DNA from: Bacteroidia bacterium
Lineage (GTDB): Bacteria; Bacteroidota; Bacteroidia; UKL13-3
Reading direction: 5' to 3'
Length of the DNA stretch: 64,000 nucleotides
Assembly (NCBI GenBank): GCA_021740845.1
Contig: JAIOYZ010000017.1
Coordinates: forward strand, 29,566-93,565
In this document: positions 52,471 to 61,701 of the stretch, in pieces
Position numbering within the stretch: position 1 is the first letter of the stretch
How the letters are laid out: each line of letters begins with the position of its first letter
Translations under genes and position numbers: made by a program
Notes under the pieces: generated by a model
What the model was told of the DNA's origin: nothing
Databases searched by the model: none
What the model saw: only the letters and a program-made list of their open reading frames with translations

Positions 52471-54268
52471 TACTATAGCTTCTTTCCCGATTGCCATTCC
52501 TACCCATTTCTTTGAAACCAATTAATCGCCATTCTGCATCGTAATAATATTCGCGCTTTTCTTGCAATGAATATCCATCGTATTGTTCGTGCAAAAGCAA
52601 ATGATTTCCTTGGTAAGAATAAGTGTACAAACGTCTGCCATTATCCATGATTATGGTCTCTAAATTTCCTTCTTTTGAATAGGCATAAACACCGTTATCT
52701 AAATTGGGGTATTTTAACGAATAACTTGCCATTCTTTTGTCTTTATCAAACCTTGTTATATAATTTGGCGTTTCGGACAAGGCATAACTCGAAACAATAT
52801 TCTGGTAAGCATCCAAGGCATAAACTTTTACTTCTGATGCTTCCACTTCCGACATTTCCTCAAATAGCTTTACCTCTTTGCACTCGTAAACAAAGCTGTC
52901 TTTATAATAATAGTTCAAATTAACTTGTGCCTCACCATTCTCCAAAGAACTGCTCGACTTTAAACAATTATTGGCGTTATACGTGTACGTTTTGAGTGCT
53001 TTTATTTCATTATTATTGTCTTGAAGTTCCGTTACCACATTTCCTTTGGTATCGTATTCATAAAGATGCCACCAAGTTTCAGGATTTTCTTCCTTTCCAA
53101 ATGCTTGTTTTACAATCCTACCTTCGGCATTGTAAGTGGTTCGTCTTTGCAATTCTAATTGGGTATCATTTTTAGAAATTTGTACAAAATACAATTCTTG
53201 AACCTTAACTCCTTTGGGTGGATTTTGCACAAAAACATTTTCAATTTCAAGTGGATTTATCGAGGAATAATTTCCTTGTCTATACTTGGTCAGCACATTA
53301 AAATCGTGAATGGTGGTTTGGTTTATATAACTTGTTTTGACCCAATTGCCTAAAGGACAAGCATAGGAAACATATTTTGCAAATTGTTCAATAGGCATAT
53401 TTACCACTATTCCCAATTGTTTAAATTGCTCAAACGAGCTGCTAAATGGAGGCAAAATAAATTGAACTGAAAACGGACTTAGGTTCAAATAAAACTTATC
53501 TATATCTTTTGCTTTAAGAACCACTTTTTGTATTTCAGCATTATCAGCATGTTCGCCTTCTACCTCTCCACCTTCATAACCATAATTAGAATACCTCAAA
53601 TCTCCTTCTGTTTCCCAATAAAAACTCTTTACTAAATTCGTATTTTCCGTTAATAAGGCATTCACTTCCTTTTGCAAAAACCTATTTAATTCATCTAAAG
53701 CGTTTGGATCAAACAGACCTTTAAACAAAATAGGTTTGCCCGAAGACAACTGCAAATAGTAGGTTTTAACATAACTCATCCCTTCTACTTTAACATTGCT
53801 ATGTGGTTCAAAAAAGAATTGGTATTGCACTTGATACGCCAAAATATCTCCCGACAAAAACAATAGCTTAGTCTTGATATCTTGCATTATAGGCGAACCA
53901 GTTTCTAAAGAATGTGACTGCCAATTATCTAATTTATAATTTCCTAACCTAGTAGCCAAAGCATGGTAAGCAAAAGGTAAAAATTCATATTTAAAACTCT
54001 CATTTCTTACTTCCTCTAAAGCCTTTTCCCTTATAAATGTATTGAGTGCTGCAATGGCTAAACCTTTATTATTGGCACTAAATTCTGGATAATCTACATA
54101 GATACTTTCAAACATATTATAAGGCGTTTTGGTTAATGCCTTTTGCTTTTGTGTATACTCCAATGTTTTTCCATTACTCAAATCTTTAATATATTCTTCT
54201 CTGTTTTGACCCAAAGCCAAAAAAGAAAAAAACATAGCCAATTGTATAAGTAAAAATCTTTTTTTCAT
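52454..54268 (-). CDS. Secreted protein with YD/RHS-like repeats, unknown function
   Basis: This protein of about 604 aa starts at the ATG at 54268 (MKKRFLLIQLAMFF), with a signal peptide ending near LALGQ. Residues about 20-330 are unfamiliar. The second half has many short Tyr-rich beta motifs such as YEYDTKGNVVTEL, TYTYNANNCLKS and LYTYSYQGNHLL, which resemble RHS/YD repeats but are spaced irregularly. It begins 1 bp after the stop of the MORN-repeat gene and is clearly in the same operon. The two secreted proteins may work together. It overlaps the end of the nucleotidyltransferase gene by 17 bp. Confidence 0.6.
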   Translation of the reverse strand: MKKRFLLIQLAMFFSFLALGQNREEYIKDLSNGKTLEYTQKQKALTKTPYNMFESIYVDYPEFSANNKGLAIAALNTFIREKALEEVRNESFKYEFLPFAYHALATRLGNYKLDNWQSHSLETGSPIMQDIKTKLLFLSGDILAYQVQYQFFFEPHSNVKVEGMSYVKTYYLQLSSGKPILFKGLFDPNALDELNRFLQKEVNALLTENTNLVKSFYWETEGDLRYSNYGYEGGEVEGEHADNAEIQKVVLKAKDIDKFYLNLSPFSVQFILPPFSSSFEQFKQLGIVVNMPIEQFAKYVSYACPLGNWVKTSYINQTTIHDFNVLTKYRQGNYSSINPLEIENVFVQNPPKGVKVQELYFVQISKNDTQLELQRRTTYNAEGRIVKQAFGKEENPETWWHLYEYDTKGNVVTELQDNNNEIKALKTYTYNANNCLKSSSSLENGEAQVNLNYYYKDSFVYECKEVKLFEEMSEVEASEVKVYALDAYQNIVSSYALSETPNYITRFDKDKRMASYSLKYPNLDNGVYAYSKEGNLETIIMDNGRRLYTYSYQGNHLLLHEQYDGYSLQEKREYYYDAEWRLIGFKEMGRNGNRERSYSIKYQY

Positions 54269-54269
54269 A

Positions 54270-57200
54270 CTAGGGTTTATGGATATAAAACAAAATCTCC
54301 AATACCTTTTTTTCTGGATTGTAATGACCAATAATTTTAGAAAAACCATCCATTTTCATTTGCGCGTATAATTCCTTCTCAGTAAAAAATATTGACTCTC
54401 CATTTTTTTCAATACTTAGCTTTCCATCTACAAGAAGAACATCAGGAATACTAATATTACCAGCCAATAATTTTGGTGTAATCATTACATGCGAAATTGT
54501 GCCTTGCATGCTGTTCTTCTGCAAGTTTATCTTAATTTTTCCAGCAGCTTCGTTCAATAGAATTGGCTCTGTTCCTATCACTTTTAGTAAGTCGGAAGCC
54601 ATTAAATCATACCCAAAATAAGAAATCCGATGAGGCAAATAATCTTTATCATTCATTGCGCCCACATTTACTAAATTAAAGGTATCTAACTGTACAAAAT
54701 AATTGCTATTCAATAAAAAAGCATCATCCACACATATAGGTTTTGCATGATTAAATTTAATGCCATTTCTATCGTATGTAAGTGAGGATAATGTAAACTG
54801 CGCCAACACGTCTTTCTGATTATTAGTTGTGCTTTTAAACAATTTGCTTGGTAATAAATAAGCCATTCGGTTTGAACCAATTTCTACTCGCGTTATATCC
54901 GGTTGCCTTTCTGTAAAACTAACAGCCATTTCTAAAGAGCTTTCCTCACCTTGATGCCAACATGCATTTAGCCATAACTTCATTCCGTTCTTATTTGGGA
55001 TTGCCACTTGAATTGGCTTGAAGGCAATAAGGTTAAAACTATAAAATGAAGACGACCTATTATTACTTGTTTGAAGGTTTCTAAAAAAACTGAAATCTAT
55101 AATAGGTTCAATAGATTCATGATAAGGAAACTGCCATAAACTTATATCGGTTTCATCATTCAATAAACTACTTAAACTTTGTCCAAAGCCCTTTCCTGTA
55201 TCTTTGTCCTTGCAAGGACAATTACCAACTAAAGGCTGCTCTTTCTTGATTCCATTTTCATAATAAACCGTTCTCGATATATTGCCTAAGGTATCGTAAT
55301 AAATCCATGTACTATCATCCTTGCCATCTTTAAAAAATGCTATTAAATTCAACTTACCATTGGGATAATAATAACGAGCTTCACCGTTACGAACATCTTT
55401 AACATATTGCTCTTCTTTCATCAAACCAGAGCCCTTTTCTCTATAATACCAACTTTTATCAATGCCTTGTTTTTTGCCACCCACATAGGTTGATCTTCTA
55501 TAAGGTTTGCCATCTTCAGAATAAGAAACAATTGTTCCCCAAAGTGTATCTAACTTATAAAAAGCACTATCACGCACCCTACCATTTGGGTGATACCCAA
55601 TCAACCAACCATCTCTTTTTCCTTCTTTAAAATGTACTTCACTTTCAATTACCCCAGATTCGTAAAAGGTAAATTCATAGGTATAAGGTTTGTGGCCCAT
55701 TCCATTTTTATCGTATTCAAAAAAGGCTCGTGGCAAGCCTTTTCTTGAGTATTGCTTCCATTCGCCAACTTCCTTTCCCTGCTCGTAATTACCCTGCAAA
55801 AAATAAGTTCCATTTGCATTTTTCACAAGGTAATATCCATGCAATAATCCGTCTTGCAATTCTAAATAGGCCAAGGTATCTCCCGAAAAGGTATAAGCTA
55901 AAAAGTAGTTCTCAAAATTGCCGTTGTTCAGGTTTGTTTCAAAGCGTTTTTTGCCTGGTGCATAATAACTAGTTTGCAATCCATTACTTTGTTTTAATAT
56001 CTTCAATTGCCTTGTTGGAGCAGTTCTTAAACTCTCATACAAATCTTTTAAATATCTTGAATCTAGAACCGTATCCCTAATCAAATTATTATTTGAATTG
56101 TAAACCAAGGCCATCATTAATTCTCCATTTTGCAACCATTGCACATCCAATCCAGTTGGGTTATTAAATCGTTTCAAACTCCCGTCTGGAAACCACTCTA
56201 CATATTGGCCATGCCTAAAATTATCTATTGATAAAATCTCATAACGCAAACCACCATTTGGGTAATAAATGGCTTGCCACGCATTGCCTACATCTTCAAC
56301 TGAAAAATAATCAGAATTGCGTCTTTTAAAAATAAAGCCCTCTGCCTTTAAATTTCCATTCTCATAATAGGCTTCAAAAACACCATTTGCCATGGCATCT
56401 TTCTGGTTTAAGCGATAGAGCAAATTTCCATTCTCCGCATAAATGGCATAAATCAACTTTTTAAATTTCGTGGAGTCGTTGGGTTCTTTTGAATAGGTAC
56501 CTTCTTTTAATAAAACACCATCCGAATTGTATTCTTTTAATACAGCATATCTATCAGAGGCTCCAAAAAAATAGAGCTCTCTTCCTACATTTCCATTATC
56601 AAAAAATTGCTTATACAAACCGTATTGTTTGCCTCTCACATAATTGATCTCTTGTTGTTTATTGCCATTTGCATAATAGGTTTGAACCAAACCATGAATT
56701 AAAGAAGTATCTCTTCCATCTATATTAAAAAACTGTCGGGGATTAATTTGATAAACCTTTCCATTAGAATGATAGGTAATATCAGGATTACTTAATTGTC
56801 CGTTTTCAAATGCCTTTTGTTCAATTAATATTCCTTCTTGAGAATACTTAAGCCAAATGCCATTGGGTAAAAAATTCTGGTAGGTTTGAACCGAAGAAAT
56901 CTTTCCATTTTCGTGGTAACGTATTTGTTTACCTTCATAATTTGGCTTTATATAAGCTCCTTTCAAACCCTCCTCTCGATAGGATTTCCCTTCAAATTGT
57001 TTATTTCCGTTCTCGTACCAAGATTCCTCTTTTCCATTAATCAATCCATTTTTGTATTCAATAGCTAATTTTTGCTTTCCATTGCCATACCATTCTTGGT
57101 TCAAACCGTTTAATTTACCCTTGATATAAGTGCATTGCTTTGCCTTGGCTCCATTTTCAAAATAACTTTCGTATTTGCCAGTTAATACTTCTACAAATTC

Positions 57201-57644
57201 TTCCTTTTGTCGAACCTTATTATACAAAGTATCGTAAGTCCCTTTTTGAATAAGAGTTCCAGCTTCGTTCCATATTTTAAATGGACCCATTTTATAATTG
57301 GAGGAATAGTTTGTTTCTGCTTTCTTTTTAGAATTAACAAAATAAATTATTTCCAAACCTTCCTTTAAACCCTTGTTGTAATTGGTAGTTTTATAAAGCA
57401 GTCCATTGCGATTATAAACAATGTATTTCCCTTCCACTTTTCCATCCAACAGTTCAAAATATTCTGTTTTTGTACCTTGCTCATTAAATACGGTAACTTT
57501 AGAATGATTGCCTTTGGATTGTGTTATTTTATTAATTCTTTTTATACCGTTACGTGAATTAAAATACACGGTATCCACCTTCGTTTGCGCGCTTAGGTTC
57601 AAACCGAATAAAACTATAAAAAAGAAAAATATCCCTTTCTTCAC
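54270..57644 (-). CDS. Large secreted MORN-variant repeat protein
   Basis: This 1124-aa protein has a signal peptide (GIFFFFIVLFGLNLSAQ, residues 4-20). It carries more than twenty copies of the YwqK/MORN_2 repeat, with cores such as YYENGNLKAEG, WYENGNKQFEG, YHPNGRVRDSA and YYPNGKLNLIAFF, from about residue 60 to 790. The C-terminal 330 residues lack repeats and form an unidentified, probably beta-rich domain. MORN-variant repeats form extended beta sheets. The role in Bacteroidota is unknown. The start is a GTG at 57644. The gene contains five copies of the dispersed 10-mer, the most in any gene here. Confidence 0.75.
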   Translation of the reverse strand: MKKGIFFFFIVLFGLNLSAQTKVDTVYFNSRNGIKRINKITQSKGNHSKVTVFNEQGTKTEYFELLDGKVEGKYIVYNRNGLLYKTTNYNKGLKEGLEIIYFVNSKKKAETNYSSNYKMGPFKIWNEAGTLIQKGTYDTLYNKVRQKEEFVEVLTGKYESYFENGAKAKQCTYIKGKLNGLNQEWYGNGKQKLAIEYKNGLINGKEESWYENGNKQFEGKSYREEGLKGAYIKPNYEGKQIRYHENGKISSVQTYQNFLPNGIWLKYSQEGILIEQKAFENGQLSNPDITYHSNGKVYQINPRQFFNIDGRDTSLIHGLVQTYYANGNKQQEINYVRGKQYGLYKQFFDNGNVGRELYFFGASDRYAVLKEYNSDGVLLKEGTYSKEPNDSTKFKKLIYAIYAENGNLLYRLNQKDAMANGVFEAYYENGNLKAEGFIFKRRNSDYFSVEDVGNAWQAIYYPNGGLRYEILSIDNFRHGQYVEWFPDGSLKRFNNPTGLDVQWLQNGELMMALVYNSNNNLIRDTVLDSRYLKDLYESLRTAPTRQLKILKQSNGLQTSYYAPGKKRFETNLNNGNFENYFLAYTFSGDTLAYLELQDGLLHGYYLVKNANGTYFLQGNYEQGKEVGEWKQYSRKGLPRAFFEYDKNGMGHKPYTYEFTFYESGVIESEVHFKEGKRDGWLIGYHPNGRVRDSAFYKLDTLWGTIVSYSEDGKPYRRSTYVGGKKQGIDKSWYYREKGSGLMKEEQYVKDVRNGEARYYYPNGKLNLIAFFKDGKDDSTWIYYDTLGNISRTVYYENGIKKEQPLVGNCPCKDKDTGKGFGQSLSSLLNDETDISLWQFPYHESIEPIIDFSFFRNLQTSNNRSSSFYSFNLIAFKPIQVAIPNKNGMKLWLNACWHQGEESSLEMAVSFTERQPDITRVEIGSNRMAYLLPSKLFKSTTNNQKDVLAQFTLSSLTYDRNGIKFNHAKPICVDDAFLLNSNYFVQLDTFNLVNVGAMNDKDYLPHRISYFGYDLMASDLLKVIGTEPILLNEAAGKIKINLQKNSMQGTISHVMITPKLLAGNISIPDVLLVDGKLSIEKNGESIFFTEKELYAQMKMDGFSKIIGHYNPEKKVLEILFYIHKP

Positions 57645-57981
57645 CTGATTAGTATTTGGTCGAATTTAATGAATTTTTACGAAAGGGAATTGACCACAGT
57701 TTCTATAACCTAGCCAAATACGTTTTAACAAAATCGCCAAGGCTACAAACCAAGGCATTCTTGTGCGGAAAGGTATCCGAGAAAGGCGTGATAATAAAGT
57801 TTTGTGTGGTTATTAAATCACTAATAAATATCCACTACCAAAAATGCATCTCAACCTTGAAAATCTATACTAAAACTATGGATTTTCAAGGTTCAATAAA
57901 AAAAAATGGTCCAGGACAAAGTCCTGAACCATTTTTTATATTTTGCCAGAAGCCAGAAGCTAGTGGCCAGAAGCTTTTTCC
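57645..57981. other. Spacer with hairpins between rpoD and the MORN gene
   Basis: I see no coding sequence I believe in. The spacer holds the rpoD terminator (57904-57932), a second hairpin AACCTTGAAAATC / GATTTTCAAGGTT (57853-57865 and 57881-57893, perfect 13-bp stem), and three copies of GCCAGAA(GC) at 57944, 57951 and 57965 next to the rpoD stop. Confidence 0.6.
57904..57932 (-). terminator. rpoD terminator
   Basis: A 13-bp stem (AATGGTTCAGGAC / GTCCTGGACCATT with one mismatch) with a 3-nt loop is followed on the minus strand by a run of nine T residues. It is the best intrinsic terminator in the window for a single direction. Confidence 0.85.
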
Positions 57982-58845
57982 CTACCCCAAATACGCTTTC
58001 AAAATCTTGCTCTTGCTAGATTTACGCAATCTGCGAAGTGCTTTTTCTTTAATCTGACGAACACGTTCGCGGGTTAGACCAATTTTCTCTGAAATATCTT
58101 CCAAAGTATGTGCTGGTCCGCCATCTAAGCCGTAATAATATTTTAATACATCGCGTTCTTTCTCACTCAAAGTTGAGATAACACGGTTGATTTCTTTTTG
58201 TAAGGATTCATTAATCAATTGAACATCCGGACGAGGCTCATCGTTGGTATCCAAAATACCCAATAAGGTATTGTCTTCACCATCTGTAAGCGGTGCATCT
58301 ATACTCAAATGACGACCAGTTGAACGCAAGGCATTTTCTACTTCTTGTAATGGAATATCCATTGCTTCTGCAATTTCTTCAACAGTTGGTTCGCGCTCTA
58401 ATTCTTGCTCCAAACGAGCAGATGTATTTCCAATTCTACCAATAGAACCTACTTTGTTTAATGGTAAACGTACAATACGACTTTGATCTGCTAATGCTTG
58501 TAAAATAGACTGACGAATCCACCAAACTGCATAAGAGATAAATTTAAAACCACGAGTTTCATCAAAACGTTTAGCGGCTTTAATCAAACCTAAATTTCCT
58601 TCGTTAATTAAATCTCCTAAGGTTAAACCTTGGTTTTGGTATTGTTTAGAAACCGACACTACGAAACGAAGATTGGCATTTACCAGACGCTCCAATGCTA
58701 CCTGATCGCCTTCCCTGATTCTTCTCGCCAATTCTACTTCCTCCTGCGCATCAATCATCGGTACTTTACTAATCTCATTCAAGTACTTATCAAGCGATTT
58801 GCTTTCGCGATTGGTAAACTGTTTGCTTATTTTAAGCTGCCTCAT
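57982..58845 (-). CDS. rpoD: Primary RNA polymerase sigma factor
   Basis: This 287-aa sigma-70 of the short Bacteroidota type lacks the acidic region 1.1 of proteobacterial RpoD. Region 1.2 is [18 protein letters not shown], region 2 includes [18 protein letters not shown] and [12 protein letters not shown] (promoter opening and -10 contact), and regions 3 and 4 end with [18 protein letters not shown], the helix-turn-helix for the -33 element. It is responsible for recognising the TAnnTTTG promoters found here. It stands alone with a strong terminator. Confidence 0.97.
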   Translation of the reverse strand: MRQLKISKQFTNRESKSLDKYLNEISKVPMIDAQEEVELARRIREGDQVALERLVNANLRFVVSVSKQYQNQGLTLGDLINEGNLGLIKAAKRFDETRGFKFISYAVWWIRQSILQALADQSRIVRLPLNKVGSIGRIGNTSARLEQELEREPTVEEIAEAMDIPLQEVENALRSTGRHLSIDAPLTDGEDNTLLGILDTNDEPRPDVQLINESLQKEINRVISTLSEKERDVLKYYYGLDGGPAHTLEDISEKIGLTRERVRQIKEKALRRLRKSSKSKILKAYLG

Positions 58846-59024
58846 ATTATTTTGAATCCCCTTCTTGTGATTTTAAGAATCTGCAAATTTCGTGAAAAGA
58901 TATGTTTATCTGTCAAAAAAACAAGTAATTTTTCATAAATGTTTTAAATACAGCAACTTAATCCTACTTAGTGACATGGCAGCAGCTTTTTCATGCCATA
59001 AAACCTGCCATTTGAGGTAAAAAT

Positions 59025-61145
59025 TTAGCCGAAAAGCTGGAAAACCAGTAAACTACTGCCATAGGCCAAAACCGTAAGATAGATAAATTGAATCACGGCC
59101 CATTTAGTAGAGGCGGTTTCCTTTTTAACTATTGCAACTGTACTCATGCATTGCAGAGCAAAGGCATAAAATAGCAAAAGAGAAAACACAGTAGGCAAAG
59201 TATAACTCGGTTTACCTGTTTGCGAATTGGTTTCACTTAACATGGCATCTCTTATAGAATCCAAATTATCTTCAGTGCCACTTACGCTATAAATTGTGCT
59301 CATAGTTCCTACAAATACTTCCCTGGCAGCCATAGAAGTAAGTAAGGCTATCCCAATTTTCCAATCAAATCCTAGAGGACGAATTCCTGGTTCAATAAAC
59401 TTCCCAAATTGACCTGCATAACTAGCTTCTAATAAGTCTGCATTGCGTTGCAAATTTATCCCACTAATTAAGGCTTCATTTTGCTGAGCCTCGTTCATTT
59501 GGCTCATCAAAGTTTCATATTTTGTATTTACTGCATTCATTTTTTCTTTTGGTCCGGTAGAAGCCAAAACCCAAAGAATCACAGAAACAGCAATGATGAT
59601 TTTTCCCGCCCCAAAAACAAAGGCACTTCCTTTTTCATAAAGAGTAATCAAAATATTGGATGGTACTGGCATTTTATAACCAGGCAATTCCATTAAGAAA
59701 TAGTTTTGCTGAGTTGATTTAATAAAATGTTTGAAAACCCAACCACTCAGAATTGCCGCTAAAAAACCAATTAAATACATCACCATTAATACCAAACCAT
59801 GAATATTAAATGGACCCCAAACGGCAGTATCTGGTATAAACAAAGAAATTAATAAAGTATAAACGGGCAACCTCGCAGAGCAACTCATTAAAGGAATTAC
59901 TAAAATAGTAATTAGCCTTTCCTTTCTATTCTCAATGCTTCTGCTGGCCATTATACTTGGCACCGCACAAGCCATTCCGCTAATCAATGGAACTATGGAT
60001 TTTCCATTCATTCCAAAAGGCCTCATTACTCTATCCATTATAAAACCAACACGGGCCATATAACCAACATCTTCTAAAATGGCAATAAAGAAAAACAGGA
60101 CAATTATTTGTGGTAAAAACACAATTACACCGCTCAATCCAGCCAATATGCCTTGAACCAATAAATCGTTGAGTACGCCAGCAGGTAAAGATTCTTTTAT
60201 ATAATTACTTATCCACCCAAAAGCTCCTTCTACCAAATCCATAGGGTAAGCACTCCAACTAAAAACCGCTTGAAAAATCAAAAACATGAGCACCAAGAAA
60301 ATAGCTATTCCATAAAATCTATGAGTTATAATGGCATCTACCTTTTTGGTTATAGATTTTTTCAAATCATCTTTCGGTTTGATCCTTGCCTTTTTTACTG
60401 CCTCATCAATGATATGGTATCGGCTAAAAACTTCGTCTTCTTGAAACTGCCTCGTATTAAAATGATACTTTTCAAAAACCTCTTTTATGCGCGCCGACTT
60501 TTCACTAATCAAATCCTTTGCATTTAACGAATATTGCAAGGCAGCATACGCATTACGCTTATCTGTTACCTTACTTAATTCATTTAACATTTCTTTGTCA
60601 ACGGAATCGAGTTTAAAAAATTCAACCGGGTATTTTGGCAAATTGTTAAGCAGGGTTTGCTTTAACTCAATAATACCAGTTCGCTTTCTTGCATTAATTG
60701 GAATAATTGGTACTCCCAAACTGGAACTTAACTCGTCTAATTTATATTCTATTCCCCTGCGCTCTGCCACATCCAACATGTTTAAGGCAATAAGAGCTGG
60801 AACTCCCAAATCGCAAACTTGGGTAAATAAGAGTAAGTTTCTTTTTAGGTTAGAGGCATCTGCAATAAAAATAACCAAATCTGGGAAATTGGTTTCTGAT
60901 TTATTTCTTAGAATTTCATAGGTAACTAATTCATCTGCAGATTTTGGATAAAGGCTATAGGTTCCAGGTAAATCAATCAATTGCAACTTAACTTGCTCAT
61001 TGAGCATGGTTTCACCCATTTTTTTATCAACCGTTGTCCCTGGAAAATTACTTACCTTTTGGTTCAAACCGGTAAGTGCATTAAATAAGGAAGTTTTGCC
61101 GCAGTTGGGGTTCCCAACCAATGCAACGGTTATAATTCTATCCAT
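59025..61145 (-). CDS. feoB: Ferrous iron transporter FeoB
   Basis: FeoB imports Fe2+ across the inner membrane, driven or gated by GTP. The 706-aa protein has an N-terminal G domain with G1 GNPNCGKTSLF (residues 11-21), G3 DLPGTYSL (about 57-64) and G4 NMLD. Two Gate domains follow, with about ten membrane helices (ILEDVGYMARVGFIMDRVM, about 355-373, and GMACAVPSIMASRS, about 392-405). The start codon lies within the feoA end (8-bp overlap), so translation is coupled. A dispersed-word copy at 61061 encodes LTGLNQK near the N-terminus. Confidence 0.95.
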   Translation of the reverse strand: MDRIITVALVGNPNCGKTSLFNALTGLNQKVSNFPGTTVDKKMGETMLNEQVKLQLIDLPGTYSLYPKSADELVTYEILRNKSETNFPDLVIFIADASNLKRNLLLFTQVCDLGVPALIALNMLDVAERRGIEYKLDELSSSLGVPIIPINARKRTGIIELKQTLLNNLPKYPVEFFKLDSVDKEMLNELSKVTDKRNAYAALQYSLNAKDLISEKSARIKEVFEKYHFNTRQFQEDEVFSRYHIIDEAVKKARIKPKDDLKKSITKKVDAIITHRFYGIAIFLVLMFLIFQAVFSWSAYPMDLVEGAFGWISNYIKESLPAGVLNDLLVQGILAGLSGVIVFLPQIIVLFFFIAILEDVGYMARVGFIMDRVMRPFGMNGKSIVPLISGMACAVPSIMASRSIENRKERLITILVIPLMSCSARLPVYTLLISLFIPDTAVWGPFNIHGLVLMVMYLIGFLAAILSGWVFKHFIKSTQQNYFLMELPGYKMPVPSNILITLYEKGSAFVFGAGKIIIAVSVILWVLASTGPKEKMNAVNTKYETLMSQMNEAQQNEALISGINLQRNADLLEASYAGQFGKFIEPGIRPLGFDWKIGIALLTSMAAREVFVGTMSTIYSVSGTEDNLDSIRDAMLSETNSQTGKPSYTLPTVFSLLLFYAFALQCMSTVAIVKKETASTKWAVIQFIYLTVLAYGSSLLVFQLFG

Positions 61146-61365
61146 TAGTTAATTCAATTTCTATGCTGGCCGCATCTTCCAAACGCAAACACAATTTCGA
61201 CTCCCCAACTCGAATCGCAATGGGGTCGCCAAAGGGTGCAATATTCTCTAATTCAACAGCTTCTCCTGGCAATACGCCCATTTCAAATAGCTTAAGCGCA
61301 AGCACATCTCCGTTCACTTTTGTCACCACTGCATGTTGGCCCAACTTTATTTGAGATAAATTCAT
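61138..61365 (-). CDS. feoA: FeoA-type protein
   Basis: This small SH3-like protein (75 aa from the ATG at 61365, MNLSQIKLGQHAVVTKV) helps FeoB in ferrous iron uptake. The FeoA pattern is seen in LALKLFEMGVLPGEAVELEN and AIRVGESKLCLRLEDAASIEI. A longer TTG start at 61374 would fall inside the palindrome at 61371-61395, so the ATG is preferred. It overlaps feoB by 8 bp. A 25-bp inverted repeat directly upstream suggests regulation of the operon. Confidence 0.93.
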   Translation of the reverse strand: MNLSQIKLGQHAVVTKVNGDVLALKLFEMGVLPGEAVELENIAPFGDPIAIRVGESKLCLRLEDAASIEIELTNG

Positions 61366-61370
61366 CTGGC

Positions 61371-61395
61371 GCAATTTAGATTTTTTCTAAATTGC
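61371..61395. promoter_or_regulatory. Inverted repeat before feoA (candidate iron-responsive operator)
   Basis: GCAATTTAGA-N5-TCTAAATTGC is a perfect palindrome with 10-bp arms, ending 5 bp before the feoA ATG. A TCATTTTG on the minus strand just upstream fits the -7 consensus at seven of eight, so the palindrome would cover the transcription start. Its TTTAGA-type half-site is not a classical Fur box. A DtxR/MntR-type regulator is possible. Confidence 0.55.
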
Positions 61396-61701
61396 AACAA
61401 AATGATTGTTGTCAGGCTTTGAAATAAGCCAAATTTTGCCTTGAATAGATATTTTTTATCAAAAGATTGTTACCCAAGTTTGATTATATGAATTGATTTG
61501 CCTGAAAATTTTATTGTTTCAATTGAGTTAAAATTGCCCATGTAAGTATAAAAAAACCATGGACTTCCTAAACAAACAATCCCATTTCTTGCATTTATTT
61601 TAGGGATTTTTCCAATTGGAATTATTATTTGTGAATAGCAAGCTCGTTCTTGCAATTGATAAGTAAAATGCCTTGAAAAGAATAATTAACCCCACAAAAT
61701 T
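61396..61701. other. Spacer between divergent feoA and comM
   Basis: There is no intact gene. A minus-strand frame without ATG at about 61470-61690 (including KIPKINARNGIVCLGSPW) reads somewhat like protein and may be a decayed fragment, but it matches no family I know. Confidence 0.4.

Noticed and set aside
57656..58057. 133-codon plus-strand frame before and inside the rpoD end
   Set aside because: It reads through the rpoD terminator hairpins and into the opposite strand of rpoD.
61470..61655. 61-codon minus-strand frame between feoA and comM
   Set aside because: It starts with TTG in an AT-rich spacer and matches no family I recognise. Possibly a decayed fragment, not a gene I can support.
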